Of a stretch of 38,709 nucleotides of DNA, positions 34,402 through 38,709 are shown in pieces. Source of the DNA: Paraburkholderia sp. LEh10. GTDB taxonomy: Bacteria > Pseudomonadota > Gammaproteobacteria > Burkholderiales > Burkholderiaceae. Each line of letters opens with the position of its first letter. Positions within the stretch are counted from its first letter, which is position 1. Below the pieces are notes generated by a model, which did not search any database, was not told the origin of the DNA, and worked only from the letters and a program-made list of their open reading frames with translations. A program made the translations under genes and the position numbers. The DNA is taken from positions 1 through 38,709 of the forward strand of contig NZ_JAGIPX010000071.1 of the NCBI RefSeq assembly GCF_017814945.1. Direction: 5' to 3'.

Positions 34402-34670
34402 TGTATCGTAGTACATACTGAATTTTGTTGTGGTTGAGCGTCCGAGCAATCCGTTTCGCCAACGCGATCGGCGTGGCTAAGAGAAGAAGGTCGCGCTGCA
34501 GCCCGGTACGGCGCTTACGTTCGGTTTGCGACATGCAACGCAAGGCCTCATAGCATGATCAATTCGTGTAATGCGCCGGCTTGCTCATCTAGCAGATTTT
34601 CGGACTTCGCAACTCTACACAGATCGGTCGGCCGATTCCTGTTGGTAAGCATTTAACCTATTCCGAGCAC
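34402..34670. other. Intergenic region before the LysR gene
   Basis: About 270 bases. A minus-strand frame of about 70 codons (34328-34543) begins MSQTERKRRTGLQRDLLLLA. It overlaps the DUF3331-like gene end and has no recognised family, so I do not call it. A short dyad GTATCGTAGTACATAC lies near 34405-34420. Confidence 0.35.
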
Positions 34671-35669
34671 ATGATGGATACTTTACAAAACATGCGTTCC
34701 TTTGTACTTGTGGCCGAACGAGGGAGTTTTACGGCCGCGGCCAGAGAACTCGATTTGACAACTGGCGTCATGTCGCGGGCAGTAACAGAACTCGAAAACC
34801 ATTTACGCGCGAGACTGATGAATCGATCGACACGGCGTCTGGCTTTGACCACTGTCGGACAGGTCTATTTTGAACGATGCCGTAAGATCCTTGAATTCAT
34901 CGAATCTGCCGAGGACGAGGCCAGTGGCGCGATCGAGCATCCAACGGGATCCCTCAGACTGCACAGCTTTTCATGCCTGGGCCAGCGTTACATTCTGCCA
35001 ACCATAGCGGATTACAGAGCGCTTCATCCCGATGTGAGTGTCGAACTTAGCGTTTCTCAAAGAATGCCCGACCTGTATGATGGTGGTCACGACGTTTCGA
35101 TCGTCACCGCAGCCACACTCCCGAGTTCGGAACTCATTGCATTGCCGCTCGGTGAAGTATTTGGCGTCCTTTGCGCCTCCCCTCGCTATCTTCGAGAGCG
35201 AGGTACTCCCCGCGTGCCAAGCGACCTCCTGCACCACGACTGCCTTATTCTGCAAACACCATCGTTTTCGAGCCGTGAATGGAGGCTTGAAGGACCCAAT
35301 GGGCCCGAGACGATAGAAGTTAATGGCTCATTGCAGGTAAACATAGCCGATTTGTTGGCCACCGGAATACAGAACGGCATGGGTATCGGAATGTTGCCAG
35401 TATACGCGGCAATCGAGGGCCTTAAGAATGGCTCATTAACGCGTGTGCTGCCAACCTATATCGTTCGGACGGAAAATATCTATGTGATATACCCTTCCCG
35501 GAGGTTTGTGGACGCAAAGGTTCGAACCTGGGTGGCATTTTTGCGTGGAACAATACCGGGACTCGTCGACCGAGACAAGTCGCTATTGAATGGTGGTGCA
35601 AAAGGATCACAGATCGATAACCAACATGCGTTAGGTCTTCGTCTTATAACTCAAGCGCAATCGGCTTGA
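34671..35669 (+). CDS. LysR-family transcriptional regulator
   Basis: The protein has 332 residues. The N-terminal winged helix-turn-helix is MRSFVLVAERGSFTAAAREL, DLTTGVMSRAVTELENHLRA, RLMNRSTRRLALTTVGQVYF. The effector-binding domain spans about residues 95-300. ATG at 34671 or 34674; the ribosome site is weak. The sequence is of the CrgA/AaeR-like branch common in Burkholderiaceae. The neighbours are not clearly its targets; LysR proteins often control a divergent gene, but none is intact here. Confidence 0.88.
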   Translation: MMDTLQNMRSFVLVAERGSFTAAARELDLTTGVMSRAVTELENHLRARLMNRSTRRLALTTVGQVYFERCRKILEFIESAEDEASGAIEHPTGSLRLHSFSCLGQRYILPTIADYRALHPDVSVELSVSQRMPDLYDGGHDVSIVTAATLPSSELIALPLGEVFGVLCASPRYLRERGTPRVPSDLLHHDCLILQTPSFSSREWRLEGPNGPETIEVNGSLQVNIADLLATGIQNGMGIGMLPVYAAIEGLKNGSLTRVLPTYIVRTENIYVIYPSRRFVDAKVRTWVAFLRGTIPGLVDRDKSLLNGGAKGSQIDNQHALGLRLITQAQSA

Positions 35670-35728
35670 ACATCCCCAAATATAGTCAACGGGAAATCTC
35701 TAACTTCAAACGGAGTTGATGGCGACTC

Positions 35729-35929
35729 TTATGTAATTCGCAAATACCCCTTTTCCATCAAACCAGCGCGTATAGATGGCGCTTCAGCGCGAAGTGCAGC
35801 CGGATCGGGCCGAAGCTCGATAGGAACACCTGCGTACGCCGAACTGCCATTGCCATGCTCGTCGAACGCCGAAGCCGCTATGGTGAGGGTTGCCAGCAAG
35901 GACACAGAGACCGTTGTGAACGCTCTCAT
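35729..35929 (-). pseudogene. Signal-peptide ORF fused to an IS6 scrap
   Basis: The minus-strand frame starts MRAFTTVSVSLLATLTIAAS AF, a credible Sec signal peptide, and ends after 66 residues. The DNA from about 35752 to 35825 reads, in another frame, FLSSFGPIRLHFALKRHLYA. This is nearly the same as the IS6-type transposase end at 38500-38560. The second half of this ORF is therefore overprinted on transposase DNA, and the original exported protein has lost its mature part. Confidence 0.5.
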
Positions 35930-35994
35930 AAAGCATGCTGCGAAGATGCCCCAGTAACTGTATAGATCGCTGACCTGGGATGGGGGGGAAAGAG

Positions 35995-36087
35995 ATGGCC
36001 GACCACAAGCGCTTTACCGTGCCTACCGACATCAAGGTCTACTTCTGCGATTCCCAGCATCCCTGGCAACGCGGCAGAGGGCGTTGA
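35995..36087 (+). pseudogene. IS30-family transposase fragment
   Basis: Thirty codons read MADHKRFTVPTDIKVYFCDS, then QHPWQRGRGR and a stop. IS30 transposases read EM-x-xHK-x-FT ... VYFCDPHSPWQRG-x-NENTNG at this place, and the Asp in CDS is a catalytic DDE residue. The NENTNG continuation is lost. Confidence 0.65.
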
Positions 36088-36250
36088 TCAATGTGACATT
36101 GCCGAGGACGTCTTGCAGTGCAGCTTAAGCAAACGCAGAACTGCGCTTCTTCCCGATGGTTTAAGCTGGTTGTCGGGCTTAGAGCGCCGCGGCGACGCCC
36201 ACCTGGCAGTCCCAGTCGGATTCAGGCAGCACGCGGTTGAGAGGTTCGCG

Positions 36251-37957
36251 ATGATCAATGACGCTTTTTCGCAAGGCGCGGCCCCCGAAAACGAAGCTGA
36301 CTTGGGAGAGGAGGTGCAGACACCAGGCAGCAACCCGCGCTACTATCAGATATTCCCGACGCTGACCGATGTCGAGATAGAGCGGGTGAGTCGATTTGGT
36401 GCGCCCTGCTGCTACGCCACGGGCCAGATGCTCTATAGCGCGGGCGGGTTGAGCCCCGGCATGTTTGTGCTGTTGTCGGGAGCGATACGTTACGTGGCAC
36501 GCGATGGACTAGGTCACCGACGCTTGCTCCGTGCTCGCGTGCAACGCGGTGAGTTCACCTCTGATATCGGCATGCTCTCGGGCAAGCCCGCCCTCGTCGA
36601 TGCGCAGGCGATCGAAACCGCCGAGGCGCTCGTCATCCCGCCCGAGCGGCTACGTGCTTTGATGGTTGCCGAGGCTGAACTCGGCGAAAGAATAATGCGC
36701 GCCCTGATCCTGAGGCGCGTTGCGTTGATCGAGCACGGGAAGGGCGTCGTACTTGTGGCCGCGCCTGATAACGCCCGGCTGCTTGCGTTGCAGTACTTTT
36801 TGCGGCGTAACGGCTATCCGCACATGGCGCTCGACGTCGAAGACGCCGAGGCCATCACCCTGCTCGATCGCCTGAGTCCCGGAAGCGATGATCTACCCCT
36901 CGTCGTCTGTCCGGACGGCAACGTGTTACGCAACCCCGACGAGCGGCAACTCGCATCATGCCTGGGTCTCCTGCCAGAATTAGATCCGTCGCACATCTAC
37001 GACGTCGCCATTGTCGGCGTTGGTCCAGCGGGACTCGCAGCGGCCGTCTATGCCGCGTCCGAAGGCTTGTCGGTCGTCGCTTTCGATTGCCGCGCGCCGG
37101 GTGGCCAAGCCGGTACGAGTGCGCGAATCGAGAATTACCTCGGTTTTCCGACCGGAATTTCGGGGCACGCGCTCGCGGCCAGGGCGTTCACTCAAGCGCA
37201 GAAGTTTGGCGCGCACATTTCGATTCCGACAGAGGTGAAGGCCCTGCACTGCGTTAGGTATCCGCTCGAAATTGAGCTGTCCGACGCGCGCCGTATCGCG
37301 GCGCGCACGGTCGTCATCGCTAGCGGTGCAGAGTACCGGCACCCGGCAGTGGAGGGTCTCGCGCGGTTCGAGGGACATGGCGTTTATTACTGGGCGACGC
37401 CGATCGAGGCGAGACTGTGCCGAAATGAAACGGTGATGCTGGTCGGTGGTGGCAATTCAGCGGGCCAGGCGGTGGCGTTCCTCGCATCGCACGCTGCGCA
37501 TGTTCACGTATTCGTTCGTGCGCTGGACCTCAAGCAAAGTATGTCCAGCTATTTGATCGAGCGTATTGAGTCACTGCCGAATGTGACGATTCATACGGGC
37601 GCACAGATAACGACATTCGAAGGCGAAGAGCGGCTCGAGCGCGTCTACTATCGGCGCCGCAATGATCCTGTCGAGAGCATGGAGACTCATCATCTATTCC
37701 TCTTCATCGGTGCTGAGCCCAATACACGCTGGTTACACACCTGCGGCGTATCGCTGGACGCGAAAGGGTTTGTGTTGACGGGCGTCGGCGCCCGTGAAGA
37801 TGGCGAGGGTGCGCTGCGGCTGAATACGAGCGTGCCCGGAGTATTTGCGATCGGCGATGTCCGGTCGGGTTCAACAAAGCGTGTCGCGGCAGCAGTGGGT
37901 GAAGGGGCCGCCGTCGTCGCGCAAATTCATCAGTTTTTAGCGGCTCATGCGGAGTAA
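36251..37957 (+). CDS. cNMP-binding/thioredoxin reductase-like flavoprotein
   Basis: The protein has about 568 residues from ATG at 36251 (GAGAGG upstream); the frame opens earlier without support. The N-terminal cyclic-nucleotide-binding-type domain (about 35-150) shows YATGQMLYSAGGLSPGMFVL and FTSDIGMLSGKPALV. A thioredoxin-reductase-like region follows, with FAD motif VAIVGVGPAGLAAAVYAASE and GGQAGTSARIENYLGFP, NAD(P)H motif VMLVGGGNSAGQAVAFLASH and second FAD motif GVFAIGDVRSGSTKRVAAAV. Where true thioredoxin reductases have CxxC before the NADPH motif, this protein has YYWATPIEARLC, so the dithiol is absent. It cannot act as a classical thioredoxin reductase. Ligand sensing and the electron acceptor are unknown. 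Confidence 0.85.
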   Translation: MINDAFSQGAAPENEADLGEEVQTPGSNPRYYQIFPTLTDVEIERVSRFGAPCCYATGQMLYSAGGLSPGMFVLLSGAIRYVARDGLGHRRLLRARVQRGEFTSDIGMLSGKPALVDAQAIETAEALVIPPERLRALMVAEAELGERIMRALILRRVALIEHGKGVVLVAAPDNARLLALQYFLRRNGYPHMALDVEDAEAITLLDRLSPGSDDLPLVVCPDGNVLRNPDERQLASCLGLLPELDPSHIYDVAIVGVGPAGLAAAVYAASEGLSVVAFDCRAPGGQAGTSARIENYLGFPTGISGHALAARAFTQAQKFGAHISIPTEVKALHCVRYPLEIELSDARRIAARTVVIASGAEYRHPAVEGLARFEGHGVYYWATPIEARLCRNETVMLVGGGNSAGQAVAFLASHAAHVHVFVRALDLKQSMSSYLIERIESLPNVTIHTGAQITTFEGEERLERVYYRRRNDPVESMETHHLFLFIGAEPNTRWLHTCGVSLDAKGFVLTGVGAREDGEGALRLNTSVPGVFAIGDVRSGSTKRVAAAVGEGAAVVAQIHQFLAAHAE

Positions 37958-38092
37958 GCGCCCGGCCAATCCAATTCGACCGGCATCGGTGCGCTTGGGA
38001 GTATCGCGCCTGCTAACGATGAACTGCCCCCGCAAAATTTCGCCATCTGCGGATTTTCTTCATTCTGACGGCGCTCGAGTCAAGAACCGTTA

Positions 38093-38346
38093 TTACCGTC
38101 GAGCCACGTGTTCACCGAATGCTACTGGATCGTCCGATGCATTATGTAGATCATCGAGATCACGGCCGCGTGTCTCAGGCGTGTAGAAGGTCGTCACCAC
38201 GCCCATGAGGCTCAGAATTGCGACGTACGTCGCAAGCGGAAACCACGCAAGGATCCTGCCTTCCGTACCGCCCCAGTGCGCAGTCGCCCAAGCGATGACC
38301 GATGCGCCGATGAGCGGTGCCACACCGCCGGCGATGACAGCTGACG
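38093..38346 (-). pseudogene. MFS transporter C-terminal fragment
   Basis: Minus-strand translation PSAVIAGGVAPLIGASVIAW, GRILAWFPLATYVAILSLMG, VVTTFYTPETRGRDLDDLHN gives the last two helices and the PETRG-type cytoplasmic tail of a metabolite:proton symporter (MHS-type MFS). The upstream three quarters of the gene are gone. Beyond about 38346 the sequence passes into IS-related DNA. Confidence 0.7.
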
Positions 38347-38400
38347 GCATTGTCACGTTGACTCGTCGACGACACAATATTGCAGAAGGCATGTGTTTGC

Positions 38401-38632
38401 TCAGACAGGTGACGGATTTTGGGTGAGCTCGGTGAAACGATGCCATGCGGCAAAGCGCTCAGCGAGCTGTTTGCGGTAGAGCGTAGCGCGCAACAGATGT
38501 CGCTTAAGCGCGAAGTGCTGCCGGATCGGCCCGAAGCTCGACAGGAATGCCTGATTTCGTTTGGGCGCACGGAAACCACGCATGCGCCGCTCACGTTCAC
38601 GCGTAGGCTGATGGCTATTCTCGGCCCGATTG
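38401..38632 (-). pseudogene. IS6-family transposase 3' part, interrupted
   Basis: Minus-strand translation reads HNRAENSHQPTRERERRMRG, FRAPKRNQAFLSSFGPIRQH, FALKRHLLRATLYRKQLAER and then FAAWHRFTELTQNPSPV. The NRAENSHQPTR motif with its catalytic Glu is the hallmark of IS6-type transposases. The gene is cut at about 38632, where a different insertion sequence begins. Confidence 0.75.
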
Positions 38633-38709
38633 TGAAGTTGACCCGCCAAAACGGACACCTATCCTTTTACAGGAGGTGCCGAAATGGGCAAGACGCGTAC
38701 ACCGTACCC
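38632..38709 (+). mobile_element. Start of another insertion sequence (edge of window)
   Basis: Sequence unlike IS6 begins at about 38632 (TGAAGTTGACCCGCCAAAAC). AGGAGG then precedes ATG at 38684, with MGKTRTPY reading off the window. This is consistent with the left end and OrfA start of an IS3-family element inserted into the IS6 transposase gene. Only eight codons are visible, so the family is uncertain. Confidence 0.5.

Noticed and set aside
34328..34543. Minus-strand 71-codon frame ahead of the LysR gene
   Set aside because: It overlaps the end of the DUF3331-like gene and has no known family. It could be real but cannot be supported.
1..38709. CRISPR array
   Set aside because: No regularly spaced short direct repeats were seen. 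The repeats found are inverted repeats, dyads or single duplicate blocks.

Overview
The window looks like accessory DNA of a Burkholderiaceae beta-proteobacterium, most likely Paraburkholderia or Caballeronia. This is inferred from high GC, Burkholderiales-style families (a DUF3331-like protein, a pRiA4b ORF-3 relic, IS3/IS6/IS110 types) and gene style. It could be a chromid, a megaplasmid or a genomic island. Functional cassettes are intact but sit between many transposon remnants.

Region 1 (1-5.5 kb): an EACC1-like protein is translationally linked to a caspase-like protease. This is a biological-conflict pair, but the caspase frame is broken twice. A broken conserved hypothetical gene follows. 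Next is a 3.0-kb RIT (recombinase in trio) element with three overlapping tyrosine recombinases and 25-bp terminal inverted repeats. In this copy ritA is frameshifted and ritC has lost its catalytic tyrosine. IstB (IS21) and TnpB (IS200/IS605) scraps follow.

Region 2 (5.5-17.4 kb): an acetone carboxylation locus. It holds a sigma54-dependent activator of AcoR/AcxR type (minus strand), an LRAT-domain protein, acxA-acxB-acxC (beta, alpha and gamma subunits of acetone carboxylase), and an AMP-forming acyl-CoA synthetase. The synthetase is cleanly split by a 1320-bp IS3-family element with a 3-bp target duplication. Both the LRAT gene and acxA have a -24/-12 promoter. Each promoter is preceded by a pair of similar 17-bp dyads spaced exactly 29 bp apart, so the activator probably drives both.

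Region 3 (17.4-20.5 kb): relics. These are a pRiA4b ORF-3 pseudogene, a 138-bp element with 19-bp perfect inverted repeats, a Tat-exported flavoprotein pseudogene stopped by TAG, an intact AraC regulator and an IS6-like scrap.

Region 4 (20.4-24.5 kb): a multi-PAS/GAF sensor histidine kinase, a single-domain receiver and a FixJ-like response regulator in one operon.

Region 5 (24.7-33.7 kb): a respiratory cassette. It holds a small membrane protein, a thioredoxin-fold (DUF6436-like) protein, a SCO1/SenC copper chaperone, IS110 and IS5 debris, a decayed cyoE, and the intact cyoABCD quinol oxidase operon (minus strand). Related noncoding sequence at about 25.35 and 33.52 kb brackets the cassette.

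Region 6 (33.7-38.7 kb): a DUF3331-like protein, a LysR regulator, IS6 and IS30 scraps, a cNMP-domain/thioredoxin-reductase-like flavoprotein without the redox CxxC, a truncated MFS transporter, and an IS6 transposase 3' end cut by another IS at the window edge.
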